DNA from: Desertivirga arenae
GTDB lineage: Bacteria > Bacteroidota > Bacteroidia > Sphingobacteriales > Sphingobacteriaceae
Direction: 5' to 3'
Assembly (NCBI RefSeq): GCF_017355785.1
Contig: NZ_JAFEWE010000003.1
Span: 496,001 to 560,000, forward strand
Length of the DNA stretch: 64,000 nt
Of this stretch, positions 26,804 to 36,530 are shown one piece after another. A program made the translations under genes and the position numbers. The notes below the pieces were generated by a model, which saw only the letters and a list, made by a program, of their open reading frames with translations, searched no databases and was not told the DNA's origin. Numbering within the stretch: the stretch's first letter is position 1; every line of letters starts with the position of its first letter.

Positions 26804-26969
26804 TAATGAAACCGGTTTCTATAAATTATTTTTCTGACTGAAACCTTTTGTATTATTTCATCTTCTATTAAAGAATGCATCTGAATAACTGCGTTATGGT
26901 GCAAAAAAGGTGATTTGAAAGCTGAATATTTTTTTGTAAAATATTAATGTTGCAGCAATAAAATTTGAA

Positions 26970-26977
26970 TATATTTG
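26970..26977 (+). promoter_or_regulatory. -7 box in the leader of the RRM protein gene
   Basis: TATATTTG, an exact TAnnTTTG match, 219 bp before the RRM gene start. TTG at 26950-26952 is 17 bp upstream, slightly short. If used, the mRNA would have a leader of about 210 nt. The rest of the 393-bp gap 26804-27196 is AT-rich and holds no other gene that I can support. Confidence 0.35.
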
Positions 26978-27196
26978 TTTAGAGTTTAATAAATATCTAA
27001 GCGTCTTGCTAAAACACATTAGTCAATACTTAAATCCAGTTTTTAGAATAATTTTGAAAAAAAATTAAGGCTAGTAAGTCTTTTTTAAGATCTTTGCATT
27101 TATATCTCAAGCCTTGTATCTCAAATCCAGGGTTTATCGTAAAAAAGTAGGTAGCAACTTTATATTTACATAATCTACCACCATTGTTATTAAATT

Positions 27197-27895
27197 ATGT
27201 CAAGAGTTTTTGTAGGAGGTTTCCCCCGCGATCTAGAAGAAGAAGAATTAAAAGAAATATTTCAGGCATTTGGGCTAGTTGAAGCCGTTAAAATTGTCAG
27301 AGACAAACGAACAGGAATAAGCAGAAGATTTGGTTTCGTTGACATGGACAGTAAAGAGACAGCTGACCTTGCTATACAAAACCTTCACGAGGGTTCCATC
27401 GATGAAGATGTGATCAGCGTTAAGCATGCTGTTGTTGAAGAGCCTAAACCTAAACCGGAAGTTCAGCCTCAAAGAGAAAGAGCCCAGAAAGTGCAGTGGA
27501 AGCCTAAAACCCAGGGTTACAATAAGGGCAAACCAGGTAATGGTTACGGAAAATCAAACTACGGTTCAAACCGGTCGAATAATGGCGGTGGAGGCTACGG
27601 TAACCAGAACAGAAGTTATGGAAACCAAGGTAACGGAAATGGTAGCGGCGGCGGCTATGGCAACCGTAATAATGGTAATGGATACGGTAATCAAAATAAT
27701 GGTTATGGTAACCAGAACAGTGGTTATGGCAATCAAAATAGTGGATATGGCAACCGTGACAACGGAGGCTATAACAGTCAGGGTTCAGGCTATAATAACA
27801 ACAATGATTACAGATCAAATCGTAATAACAATGATTCAGGATCTGGATCTGGTCCAGGAAAACCAAAAAGACCGCGGATAAATCGTAACGGATAA
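27197..27895 (+). CDS. RNA-binding protein with RRM and Gly/Asn/Tyr-rich tail
   Basis: A 232-residue protein. An RRM domain fills residues 1-80, with RNP2 (VFVGGF) and RNP1 (RRFGFVDM) intact. A Lys/Pro/Glu linker follows. From about residue 110 to the end is a low-complexity tail built on repeats such as GYGNQN, then SGSGSGPGKPKRPRINR. The design matches the small RRM-glycine proteins of cyanobacteria and Bacteroidota, thought to bind single-stranded RNA and often linked to cold adaptation. The leader appears long, which would suit post-transcriptional control (inference). Confidence 0.9.
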   Translation: MSRVFVGGFPRDLEEEELKEIFQAFGLVEAVKIVRDKRTGISRRFGFVDMDSKETADLAIQNLHEGSIDEDVISVKHAVVEEPKPKPEVQPQRERAQKVQWKPKTQGYNKGKPGNGYGKSNYGSNRSNNGGGGYGNQNRSYGNQGNGNGSGGGYGNRNNGNGYGNQNNGYGNQNSGYGNQNSGYGNRDNGGYNSQGSGYNNNNDYRSNRNNNDSGSGSGPGKPKRPRINRNG

Positions 27896-27907
27896 ATACA
27901 TATAAAG

Positions 27908-27936
27908 AAGGGAACACTGTTGAAGAGTGCTCCCTT
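27908..27936. terminator. Terminator between the RRM gene and pruA
   Basis: Stem AAGGGAACACT / AGTGCTCCCTT with one internal mismatch, followed by T5 on the plus strand and with A-rich flank on the other side. It serves the RRM gene and probably also the convergent pruA. Confidence 0.75.
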
Positions 27937-27947
27937 TTTTTATAGAT

Positions 27948-29591
27948 TTAATGTTCGTTCTCTGAACCAAGGAAAGGATACCTGAAATCTTTGGGCGGAT
28001 TGAACGTTTCTTTGATTGTTCGTGGTGATACCCATCGCAATAGGTTGAGCATTGCTCCTGCCTTATCGTTAGTTCCTGAACCTCTTGCTCCACCAAAAGG
28101 TTGCTGTCCAACTACTGCACCCGTACATTTATCATTTATATAGAAATTTCCCGCGGCGTTGCGTAGTGCATAAGTGGCAGTCTGAATAGCATATCGATCT
28201 GTAGCCAGCACAGCCCCAGTTAGTGCGTAGGGAGACGTTGAATCAATTACTTTTAAAATAGAAGTATATTCTTCATCTGGGTATAGATAAATACTTAATA
28301 CAGGACCAAATATCTCCTCGCACATCGTTACATAATCAGGCCGATGGACGAGAACTATTGTTGGCTGAATAAAATATCCCTGACTCTTGTCGTATTCTCC
28401 ACCAAACAAGACTTCCACATCAGGGTCAGCTTTCGCTTTTTCAATATAGCTGACGATTTTATCAAATGACTTTTCGTCAATTACAGCATTTACAAAATTT
28501 TTAAAATCTTCTACTGGTCCAACTGTAATACTTTGTAAGTCTTCTAACAAAAATTCTTTTATTTCCGGCCATAAGGATTCGGAGATATATGCCCTTGATG
28601 CGGCAGAGCATTTTTGTCCCTGGTATTCAAAAGCACCCCGAACTAAAGCTGTTGCGGAGGCTTTAGCATTAGCTGACGAGTGTACCAGTATAAAATCTTT
28701 TCCTCCTGTCTCTCCCACTATTCGTGGATAGCTCTTATATAAATGGATGTTTTCACCAATAGTCTTCCATATTTTCTGGAATACTGCGGTTGACCCTGTG
28801 AAATGAATACCAGCAAAATCACGATGTTTGAAGATAACCTCACCAGCCTCTGGACCGTCAACATATATTAAGTTAATCACGCCCGGAGGTAGGCCTGCTT
28901 CTTTGAAAACCTTCATTATTACTGCAGCAGAATATATTTGAGTATCGGCAGGCTTCCAAACCACAACGTTTCCCATCAATGCTACACAAGAAGGAAGATT
29001 ACCGGCAATAGCAGTAAAGTTAAAGGGAGTTAGTGCAAAAACAAATCCTTCCAACGGCCTTTGCTCCACCCGGTTCCACGACCCCTCAGGTGAAACGGGC
29101 GGTTGCTGAGTGTAAATATCAGCCATATATTGCACATTAAATCGAAGGAAATCAACCAGTTCACATGCAGAATCGATTTCAGCCTGGTACACGTTCTTCG
29201 ATTGGCCAAGCATGGTAGCGGCATTAATTTCATACCTGTATGGTCCGGCTATAAGATCAGCTGCCTTTAAAAAAACAGCTGCCCGTTGCTCCCATGGCAG
29301 GTTTTCCCATTCTTCCTTCGCCTCGAGGGCCGAGATAATCGCTTCCTCTACATCACCAGTTCCTCCTCTATGATAATATCCGAGAATTTGAGCATGATTA
29401 TGTGGTGGAGTAATCGCAATCCGATCTCCAGTCCGAACCTCCTCTGCTCCTATATACATCGGGAGATCAACATTCATTTGGTAAGCCCTTTCCAGAGCTT
29501 CCTTTATTTTTACCCTTTCAACACTTCCGGGAGCGTAATTTAAAACCGGTTCGTTTTTAGGGGAGGGTACTTTGAAAAATGCTTTTGTCAT
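27948..29591 (-). CDS. pruA: L-glutamate gamma-semialdehyde dehydrogenase (1-pyrroline-5-carboxylate dehydrogenase)
   Basis: A 547-residue enzyme that oxidises glutamate semialdehyde to glutamate in proline and arginine breakdown. The catalytic Cys is in YQGQKCSAASRAYI, the base Glu is in VGETGGKDFI, and the nucleotide loop is HFTGSTAVFQKIW. The C-terminal GTNDKAGAMLNLLRWVSPR is typical of the stand-alone PruA form (about 540 aa) rather than the PutA fusion. No proline dehydrogenase lies in the window. It stands alone and converges with the RRM gene. Confidence 0.95.
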   Translation of the reverse strand: MTKAFFKVPSPKNEPVLNYAPGSVERVKIKEALERAYQMNVDLPMYIGAEEVRTGDRIAITPPHNHAQILGYYHRGGTGDVEEAIISALEAKEEWENLPWEQRAAVFLKAADLIAGPYRYEINAATMLGQSKNVYQAEIDSACELVDFLRFNVQYMADIYTQQPPVSPEGSWNRVEQRPLEGFVFALTPFNFTAIAGNLPSCVALMGNVVVWKPADTQIYSAAVIMKVFKEAGLPPGVINLIYVDGPEAGEVIFKHRDFAGIHFTGSTAVFQKIWKTIGENIHLYKSYPRIVGETGGKDFILVHSSANAKASATALVRGAFEYQGQKCSAASRAYISESLWPEIKEFLLEDLQSITVGPVEDFKNFVNAVIDEKSFDKIVSYIEKAKADPDVEVLFGGEYDKSQGYFIQPTIVLVHRPDYVTMCEEIFGPVLSIYLYPDEEYTSILKVIDSTSPYALTGAVLATDRYAIQTATYALRNAAGNFYINDKCTGAVVGQQPFGGARGSGTNDKAGAMLNLLRWVSPRTIKETFNPPKDFRYPFLGSENEH

Positions 29592-29676
29592 ACCTCAATT
29601 TACTAAACTAATTTTGCAAACTTTAACCCGTTCAATAAATTATATAACAATCTATATATATTAATACCACAATAAA

Positions 29677-29937
29677 ATGAAAGAACCATTTGACATCGAA
29701 TTACAAGGCTTTACATATGCTGTCTTTCCTGAAGAAGACGACATCTATACGATCTTTCTTGAAGGTCAGGAATATCTTAAAATTCAAAAAGATACCGAGA
29801 GCCATTGGATAACCATAGATCCAGATACCGACAACCCAATATTTGAAGAAAATGAAGAAGCTCAAATGCTGGGAAAGGAAATTCTTGAATATAAGGAAGA
29901 AGAGGAGGATGAAGAAAATGAGCAAGACAAGGAATAG
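29677..29937 (+). CDS. Hypothetical acidic protein
   Basis: An 86-residue soluble protein, rich in Asp and Glu, ending in a long run of Glu residues broken by Asp and Lys. I do not recognise it. Residues 1-60 look like a small mixed alpha/beta domain (IELQGFTYAVFPEEDD, then WITIDPDTDNPIF). It lies 90 bp upstream of the kinase-fold protein on the same strand and may share its transcript. Such small acidic proteins are common in Bacteroidota as unannotated genes. Confidence 0.6.
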   Translation: MKEPFDIELQGFTYAVFPEEDDIYTIFLEGQEYLKIQKDTESHWITIDPDTDNPIFEENEEAQMLGKEILEYKEEEEDEENEQDKE

Positions 29938-30027
29938 CTGGTGTACTCGTGAATCATTTTAATAAATAACGTATATCATTTATAACCGGCGAGCGAGGTT
30001 CGTCCTTTGTAGAAGAAAATAAAAAGT

Positions 30028-31089
30028 ATGTCTGACTACGAATCTAGACTTGATATTCCCTCTAAAAAGAAATTTTTCTACGCTGTTAGGGATATCTTAA
30101 GGGAATACCTTCTTAAATATAACCGTGAAGTTAAACTGCCGGTACAATATTCTGATCTGCTGCGTTTTCAGATGAGTGTTCCCCTACTCGATAAGAATGG
30201 GAACGACACCTTGTGGCAAACGGTTTATTATGATCAGAGCGAGATGAATGAGCTTTTTCCAAACCTTACCTATATCTATGCATTAATGAATGCGGCGGGG
30301 GATATGGAAGTAATGGACCATTTGCAGATTGCACAGATCGACTACTGTACGTTTGGAAATTCAAAGCCCTTCAGAATTAGAGTGATTAATAAGTTTAACG
30401 ATAACTATGACTATTTCTACGTGAAGGTTGCAGATGCGTCAAGGGTTTATGGATTAGAACTTGAACATATCCTTTCCCCTAATCGTCTGACCTACTTAAC
30501 GGATAATCATACACTTATTGAAGAACACATTTCTGGTCTGCCTGGCGACTTATTTATCCGTCAAAGGATAAACACTTCCAAGTTCAATCAAATCAGGATC
30601 TGTAAAGAGTTTGTAAAGTTCAACGAAAGATGCTTTATCAGATTATTGGGAGACATGCGTTCTTACAACTATGTCGTACACATCACTCCCGACATAGAAG
30701 GAAATCAATATAGAATTAGAGCGATCGACTTTGACCAGCAATCCTATGAAGGAAGAAGGCAGTTCTATTTGCCTCATTTCTTCAAAGAAAATAACCCTCT
30801 GGTCAGTCTGGGTATCGAGCATATGGACAAAAAAACCATGAGACAGTACCAGGAAGAAGAACGAAGCTTGATCAAGAACCGGGCTAAACTAGTGCACTAT
30901 CGGTTAGCAGATATATTAAAAGCAATGAAACAGGACGAAATTTCACCTGTGGGAAAAGTGAAACAGCTTGGATCTGATCTTGCAGATTTTCATAAACAGG
31001 ATATTTTCAGGAGATGTAATTCCATGGGAGAATTGGTGGAAGAGCAGTTGAATATATATTTATCCGGGAAATTTACTTTATACTTTTAG
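30028..31089 (+). CDS. Hypothetical protein with kinase-like (APH/HipA fold) active-site pattern
   Basis: A 353-residue protein of unknown role. By eye it carries the whole order of a kinase fold. A beta-3 lysine is at YFYVKVADA (Lys133), and a helix-C glutamate is in LELEHIL. A hinge-like block, LIEEHISGLPGDLFI, spans about 163-177. A catalytic loop, LLGDMRSYNYVV, has Asp209 and Asn214, and a metal site, IRAIDFDQQ, has Asp234 and Asp236. The N-terminal 100 residues and the C-terminal helical part match nothing I know. Catalysis is inferred from the motifs only. Confidence 0.6.
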   Translation: MSDYESRLDIPSKKKFFYAVRDILREYLLKYNREVKLPVQYSDLLRFQMSVPLLDKNGNDTLWQTVYYDQSEMNELFPNLTYIYALMNAAGDMEVMDHLQIAQIDYCTFGNSKPFRIRVINKFNDNYDYFYVKVADASRVYGLELEHILSPNRLTYLTDNHTLIEEHISGLPGDLFIRQRINTSKFNQIRICKEFVKFNERCFIRLLGDMRSYNYVVHITPDIEGNQYRIRAIDFDQQSYEGRRQFYLPHFFKENNPLVSLGIEHMDKKTMRQYQEEERSLIKNRAKLVHYRLADILKAMKQDEISPVGKVKQLGSDLADFHKQDIFRRCNSMGELVEEQLNIYLSGKFTLYF

Positions 31090-31171
31090 TCTTTATGTTC
31101 ACAATTTTATTAAAAATATAAAACTACACTTAATTAAGTATCGTTTTATTATTTTTGAATCAACTTCGACT

Positions 31172-31288
31172 ATGAAATTGATTTACGCTCTCCTGGTTCT
31201 TGCTATAGTAGCAGGTGCCAGCTCTTGTAAAGTTAAATACACAGGTGCCGCAGGCAAACAAGTTGACTTTAAAAGGTATCGGAATTAA
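31172..31288 (+). CDS. 38-residue lipoprotein
   Basis: ATG 31172 to TAA 31288. It begins with a textbook lipoprotein signal, YALLVLAIVAGASSC, with lipidated Cys19. That leaves a mature part of only 20 residues (CKVKYTGAAGKQVDFKRYRN, basic). It would be one of the smallest lipoproteins, comparable in size to entericidin-like peptides, though I see no sequence likeness. The terminator hairpin starts inside the last six codons. No annotated neighbour hints at a role. Confidence 0.55.
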   Translation: MKLIYALLVLAIVAGASSCKVKYTGAAGKQVDFKRYRN

Positions 31289-31300
31289 CCGGTACCTTTT
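31271..31300 (+). terminator. Terminator overlapping the 3' end of the small lipoprotein gene
   Basis: Stem AAAAGGTATCGG / CCGGTACCTTTT (11 of 12 paired) with a 6-nt loop, followed by a CTCTTTTTTT tail. The 5' arm is coding sequence and the loop contains the stop codon. Confidence 0.75.
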
Positions 31301-31320
31301 CTCTTTTTTTCCTATCCTTC

Positions 31321-32355
31321 TTAATAACTCATCTCGTCTAACTTTACCTTCCCTTTGAAAGTCCAGAATACAAATGTAGTATAGGCAATCACTAGTGGAA
31401 CCCCAATTGCAGCCACTAACAACATGATTCCGAGAGATTTTTCTGAAGAGGCAGAATTATATACGGTTAGGTTATACGCTGGACTGGCGGTGGAAATAAC
31501 CATGTTCGGGTACAGCTCTACAGCTACAATGATCAATAATAAACTTACTGTAATGCTGGAGGATACAAATGCAAAACGATATTGTCTTTTTGCAACCATC
31601 CTTGTAATATTGGCAATAGCAAAGACCATTGCTACCGGAATGAAGAACATCCAGCTATTATTCCTGATGGCGTTTGAAAGGTGAGGGATATACAATAGGG
31701 TGTAGAAGCTTAACAGCAATATTGATATCGAAAAAAAGATTGTAGTATTCCTAACCATCACTGTAAGCTTTGCATATAACCGGTCTTCTGTTTTCATAAC
31801 AAGATAGATGGCTCCATGCATCATAAACAAAGCGAGTGTGGTAATACCTACCATTACTGAGTAAGGATTAAGAAAATAGGCAAGGGTGCCTGTAAAGTTC
31901 CCCTTATCATCGATTGGTATCCCTAACAATAGATTTCCCAACACAACTCCTAGCAAGAAGGCAATCGTGGCACTAGACAAGCAATAACAAACATCCCACA
32001 TTTTACGCCACCAGGGCATTGCTTCCTTGCTTCTAAATTCGATAGAGATCGCTCTAAAAATAAGAACAGTTAGAAAGAGCATGAAAGGCACATAAAATGC
32101 AGAAAAAACAGCAGCGTACACACCGGGAAATCCTGCAAATAAAGCCCCTCCTCCTATTACCAGCCAGACCTCGTTGCCATCCCAAACAGGACCAATAGCA
32201 TTCAAGGCTATTCTTCTGCTGGTTTCCTTATTAAAAAATAAATGCAAGGCTCCTGCTCCGAGATCGAATCCATCTAAAATAGCATAGCCTGTAAATACAC
32301 CTCCAATTACGAGGAACCAAAGGGTTTGATAATCAAGTCCAAAAATTGTAGCCAT
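31321..32355 (-). CDS. cydB: Cytochrome bd ubiquinol oxidase subunit II
   Basis: A 344-residue membrane subunit of the bd-type quinol oxidase, the high-affinity terminal oxidase. It starts ATIFGLDYQTLWFLVIGGVF, then GYAILDGFDLGAGALHLF with the conserved CydB Asp residues (D29, D32 region), and WDGNEVWLVIGGGALFAGFP. About eight membrane helices. The ATG overlaps the cydA stop by one base (TAATG), so the two are translationally coupled. No CydX-like peptide gene was found downstream. Confidence 0.95.
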   Translation of the reverse strand: MATIFGLDYQTLWFLVIGGVFTGYAILDGFDLGAGALHLFFNKETSRRIALNAIGPVWDGNEVWLVIGGGALFAGFPGVYAAVFSAFYVPFMLFLTVLIFRAISIEFRSKEAMPWWRKMWDVCYCLSSATIAFLLGVVLGNLLLGIPIDDKGNFTGTLAYFLNPYSVMVGITTLALFMMHGAIYLVMKTEDRLYAKLTVMVRNTTIFFSISILLLSFYTLLYIPHLSNAIRNNSWMFFIPVAMVFAIANITRMVAKRQYRFAFVSSSITVSLLLIIVAVELYPNMVISTASPAYNLTVYNSASSEKSLGIMLLVAAIGVPLVIAYTTFVFWTFKGKVKLDEMSY

Positions 32356-33740
32356 TATTTTGTGTAACCTAATTCGTTTGCCATACTTTTTAATTGCGGA
32401 CTGTGGTCAATGTCTTCCTCCGGATGACTCGGCCCGTGCTTTATCTTTTTATTCAGCAGATAAATAAACAATGCAAAAAGAAGCGTATAAACCACTGAGA
32501 ACAAGATCAGAGAAAAGACAACTTGCTCAGCTTTTACCGCCTGAGATAAAGCGTCTGAAGTCCGTAAAAGACCATATACAACCCATGGCTGCCGGCCTGT
32601 CTCGGCGGCGAACCAACCAGCCTGATTAGCAAGCTGAGGAAGGAATACTGACCACATAAAAACATGCATCAACCATTTCTTCTCAAAAAGAGAGTCTTTG
32701 TACCAATGCCAACAAGCGAAAAGAGTTAGGGCGATCATAAACATTCCAATGCTTATCATGAGATGGTAGGTTTGAAAAACGACGTTCAGGGCCTGGGGCT
32801 GATCTTGCTGACGGAAGTTATTAAGACCTTTTACAGGAGCTTTAAAATCACCATGAGTTAAAAAGCTTAAGCCGCCTGGAATATTTAATCCTACCGTCTT
32901 TTTGTTCTTTGTATCTATGTAACCCAAGAGGTACATATCAGCAGCCTTGTCCTTTTCGAAGTGTCCCTCCAAGGCAGCAAGTTTTGCAGGTTGATGTTCG
33001 GCTACTACATCTGCAGAAGCATGCCCCGCAACTAACTGCAAGAGAGAGGAAACAGTAGCAACACAAAGAGCTATTTTAAAAGAGGACCTTGCGAAAGGAA
33101 GATGTTTTTTCCGTAGGATGTAATAAGCACTTATACTTAAGACCAGGAAAGCTCCTGCTATAAAAGAACCGATCCAAACATGCGATACCCGTTGTATGGA
33201 GGATGGATTGAAAACCATTTCCCAAAAGTCGGTGATCACTGCTCGGGCAGCTAAACCTTCGCCTTCTATTTTATACCCTGTTGGGGTTTGCTGCCAGGAG
33301 TTGGCTACCACAATCCATATTGCCGAAAACATAGAGCCAAGGGTTACCATTACCGTAGAGAAGAAGTGAACACGGGGACTCACTTTATTCCAGCCAAAAA
33401 GTAATACGCCCAGGAAGCCCGATTCTAGGGCAAAAGCAAAAATACCTTCAGCAGCAAGAGCTGAACCGAATACGTCTCCAACATATTTTGAGTAAGTTGC
33501 CCAATTGGTTCCGAACTCGAACTCCATTACAATACCCGTGGCTACCCCTATTCCAAAAATCAGAGCAAAGATCTTAGTGTAGAACTTAGTCATGTTCTCG
33601 TAAAGCTTGTTTCCGGTCTTCAGATAAAGGCCTTCCATCGCGACCATTACCAGACCGAGTCCAATACTTAAAGGTGGATAGATATAATGAAAGGAGATGG
33701 TAAATGCGAATTGTATTCTTGAAAGAATTTCTACATCCAT
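32355..33740 (-). CDS. cydA: Cytochrome bd ubiquinol oxidase subunit I
   Basis: The heme-bearing subunit. The ATG at 33740 (461 residues) is preferred over an in-frame TTG at 33767. The axial His of the high-spin heme is in [17 protein letters not shown]. The [13 protein letters not shown] motif and the tight ETGRQP turn are intact. The quinol-binding Q-loop is short, as in Bacteroidota and Firmicutes (E. coli CydA is 522 aa). First gene of cydAB. The operon would serve respiration at low oxygen. Confidence 0.95.
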   Translation of the reverse strand: MDVEILSRIQFAFTISFHYIYPPLSIGLGLVMVAMEGLYLKTGNKLYENMTKFYTKIFALIFGIGVATGIVMEFEFGTNWATYSKYVGDVFGSALAAEGIFAFALESGFLGVLLFGWNKVSPRVHFFSTVMVTLGSMFSAIWIVVANSWQQTPTGYKIEGEGLAARAVITDFWEMVFNPSSIQRVSHVWIGSFIAGAFLVLSISAYYILRKKHLPFARSSFKIALCVATVSSLLQLVAGHASADVVAEHQPAKLAALEGHFEKDKAADMYLLGYIDTKNKKTVGLNIPGGLSFLTHGDFKAPVKGLNNFRQQDQPQALNVVFQTYHLMISIGMFMIALTLFACWHWYKDSLFEKKWLMHVFMWSVFLPQLANQAGWFAAETGRQPWVVYGLLRTSDALSQAVKAEQVVFSLILFSVVYTLLFALFIYLLNKKIKHGPSHPEEDIDHSPQLKSMANELGYTK

Positions 33741-33903
33741 TTTGTCTTGATTCTGGTGATCCAACAATTGATGTAAAAGTACGCTGCTTTAAATAATTAT
33801 CAAGGTTGTTACAATTAGGATTTTGTCGTATTCTTAATTTAAAATGGTTCTATTTTGATATTTATATCCTTCTTAATGGAAATTTTATACTACGTATTAA
33901 TAC

Positions 33904-36408
33904 TCATCTCTTTAAACTATCCTGTGCTGCTTTCTTCTCCCGGCGGCTTTCACGGGCTGATTTAGTCTTATCTTTTTCTTTCTCATCCTCTTTTTCATCA
34001 TCGTCTTTCTTACCGAGCTTTACCTTCAGGTTCCCGTTCTCATCATCCGAAGCAGTCAGATTAAGCACGATCCCTCTTTTAATACGCTTCTGTTTTAAGC
34101 TATCGGGAAGATCTTTGTCCCTTTCGGGGTTCCTCAAAGGGATCTGTAAACCGATGTTTGTGCCACTTTGAATTCCATAAGTTCCCTCCACAATCATGTT
34201 TAAAACACTAGTCATCACGGTCATTTGTGGAATTACAATTTTATCACCTTTAACAATAAGTGTGTTAGAAAGATTACCGATGGTGATATTAGAAAAATCC
34301 CGGTTGGGGAAAGCAATTCTACCAACTTTTGCCATTGGTGCAAATCCGATTAAGGCTCCGTTTCTTAGCTTAAAATCTATTTTACCTTTAAAAGACCGTG
34401 GTACGATAGTCCCAGATTGATTCATCAAGCCCTTTACATTTACCAGAGCCGAAAACTTCCCCTTTATATTTTTACTTGTAATGCTCTGCTGCCCAAAATT
34501 TTCAAAAGCATAGAACAGGTGTTGAATATCCACATTCTGGAGCCTGGACACTACTGCTATTGGATTTATACGAACCGCTTTCTGATCAATACTCCCGCTA
34601 ATATTCAGTTTTCCACCGGCATGCTCTAAACTCACATCTCTAATAATTATTCCGTTTTGGTTTAGGTTCAAGTTAGCATGTGTATTGGTTGCCGCAAATC
34701 TCTTATAAAGCAGTTTATCTGATTTCAACTCAAGATGCACACTTGCTTCATCAAGAACGTTGTTCAATTGCCGGAATAATCTGCCAATTTTATTTTTGCG
34801 GTATTTTCCTTTAATCTGTTTCCTGGCTGCAAGGAAAGCCAGGAACTCCTTTAAATTTATCTGAGGGCTGGAAATATTCCAGTCAAGTAGGATCTTCTTA
34901 GGATCGGTGTAATAAAAGTTGACAAAATTCTTAACCGTTCCCTGCATGTTAAGCCTACTAAAAGCCGTCTGCACAACAAAGTTCCTCAGATATAGGTCCT
35001 GTCCCTGAAACTTCAACTGGCCATTCACGTTTTTAAAAAGCAGATCTCTTGGTACGTAATTCAACTCTCCCTTACGAATATCAATTGTGCCGGAAATAAA
35101 CGGCTCTATAATACTGTTTGAATTTAGTGGGGCTTTATAAAACAAATTTATACTAGCAGTACCTCTATTTGCAAGAAAGGTCTCTGAGCCGGATGCTTCA
35201 TTTAATTGTTTAAGCGGGAAGTTGGAAACGAAGCGCCCTTGAAGAACAGGAAACTTTAAATTGAAAACTTTTAATGAATCTGAGCTGAATGGGATACCTC
35301 TCCAATTTCCCTTGAAATTGCGCAGGATTATCATAGAGTTGGGATCTGTCCTTGGCTTTCCTCTCACTACTTCGTTAGAATAAGCGCCAGTGAAGGTACA
35401 TTTGTCAATAAGTTCTCCAGTAAGAGCTATGCGGCTATTTTTGACGGCCCAGTTAACATTTACAAGAGGAGTATCGGCGCCCTTCAGTTTTCCACGAATG
35501 GAAGCTGAAGTTGAGAAAGCTTCCGCGATCTCATAACGTTTTAAGACTTTCGAAATTTGAGGGGTGAGCAGTGTAAGAACTTTAGGATATGTAATTGATG
35601 AAGCTTTTATATTAAGGGAAAAAGCTGAGCTATTGGGGGCAAAAGAAAATTCTCCTCCCAAGTTGAGTGGAGCTCCTCCTATTTTGATTCTTTGAGAGGG
35701 AATACTTAATATATGGCTCTCATGATCGTAATTTAAATCCAAATTTGCCTGTAATTGTTGGTTCTTTATAAAACTCCCCTTACGGCTTTTGAAAGTAAGA
35801 GAACTCACCAGAGTGTTTATCTTCACCTTTGCCTTCCAGTTTTTAGGATAGTACTTTACCCTACCCTTAAAATCTTTGATAGAAAAATCAAAAAGCTTAT
35901 CTTTTAACCTGTTATCATAAACAAACCTCACGTTCCTAAGCTCAATTCTATTGAATTTGTTTCCAGGCTTCCCACTCCCACCTTTCCCAGAGGATTTAAA
36001 AATTTCAGTATTCTTATAGCCAAGGCTGTCCGTATATAGGTAAATGGCCGCATCTTCAACTTTCATCCATTGAAATGTTGGCTTTCCCTTGAGTAAGGAA
36101 AATGAATTTATTGCTACGTAGATCTGGCGGGCCCGTAACAGGTCGTGCTTGTGGTCTTTGTATAGGCTATCCCTGAGCAAAACATTCTTCAGAGATACTG
36201 CCACTCCAGGAAAGCCCTGAATTAAAGAAGGTTCCATACTTTCTATGGTTAGTTGCCCACGGATATCCTGATTTATTTCCTCGGTCACCTTCTCTAAGAT
36301 CTCCTTCTTGTTTATCGTAACGTAAGCTGCCACCCCAAGCCACATGATTAAGATCAAAACTGTAAAAACCCCAAGGATGATAAGGCTTACTTTAACGAAT
36401 CGGTTCAT
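33904..36408 (-). CDS. AsmA-like envelope protein
   Basis: An 834-residue protein. A single N-terminal membrane anchor (VSLIILGVFTVLILIMWLGV) is followed by a long periplasmic repeat-rich beta region. The AsmA-type N-terminal block (QLTIESMEPSLIQGFPGVAV, LKNVLLRDS) and C-terminal AsmA-2 features are present. The last 35 residues are a charged Lys/Glu/Asp tail. AsmA-family (RBG/VPS13-like) proteins form grooves that move phospholipids between membranes. Alone, between cydAB and a small membrane protein. Confidence 0.82.
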   Translation of the reverse strand: MNRFVKVSLIILGVFTVLILIMWLGVAAYVTINKKEILEKVTEEINQDIRGQLTIESMEPSLIQGFPGVAVSLKNVLLRDSLYKDHKHDLLRARQIYVAINSFSLLKGKPTFQWMKVEDAAIYLYTDSLGYKNTEIFKSSGKGGSGKPGNKFNRIELRNVRFVYDNRLKDKLFDFSIKDFKGRVKYYPKNWKAKVKINTLVSSLTFKSRKGSFIKNQQLQANLDLNYDHESHILSIPSQRIKIGGAPLNLGGEFSFAPNSSAFSLNIKASSITYPKVLTLLTPQISKVLKRYEIAEAFSTSASIRGKLKGADTPLVNVNWAVKNSRIALTGELIDKCTFTGAYSNEVVRGKPRTDPNSMIILRNFKGNWRGIPFSSDSLKVFNLKFPVLQGRFVSNFPLKQLNEASGSETFLANRGTASINLFYKAPLNSNSIIEPFISGTIDIRKGELNYVPRDLLFKNVNGQLKFQGQDLYLRNFVVQTAFSRLNMQGTVKNFVNFYYTDPKKILLDWNISSPQINLKEFLAFLAARKQIKGKYRKNKIGRLFRQLNNVLDEASVHLELKSDKLLYKRFAATNTHANLNLNQNGIIIRDVSLEHAGGKLNISGSIDQKAVRINPIAVVSRLQNVDIQHLFYAFENFGQQSITSKNIKGKFSALVNVKGLMNQSGTIVPRSFKGKIDFKLRNGALIGFAPMAKVGRIAFPNRDFSNITIGNLSNTLIVKGDKIVIPQMTVMTSVLNMIVEGTYGIQSGTNIGLQIPLRNPERDKDLPDSLKQKRIKRGIVLNLTASDDENGNLKVKLGKKDDDEKEDEKEKDKTKSARESRREKKAAQDSLKR

Positions 36409-36530
36409 ACAGAGAGCGATAGAATTAACATTTTATAAAGAATGATTTGCTTTCAAACAGGTTAATCCTCAAGATGTTCGATATCCCAAGAAATGTTTTT
36501 TGCAACACTATCCTGACTAAACAATTGCCC

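Noticed and set aside
26808-26819. Palindrome GAAACCGGTTTC after the thioesterase gene
   Set aside because: No loop and only weak T content after it, so not a convincing terminator.
27520-27800. Repetitive DNA resembling a CRISPR-like array
   Set aside because: The repeats are codon-based and encode the GYGNQN tail; there are no spacers of constant length.
27426-27881. 151-codon frame overlapping the RRM gene tail
   Set aside because: Out-of-frame reading of the Gly/Asn repeats, giving a Met/Thr/Val-rich repeat with no start signal.
31089-31321. CydX-like peptide near cydAB
   Set aside because: The only small gene there (31172-31288) is on the other strand and encodes a lipoprotein, not a CydX helix.
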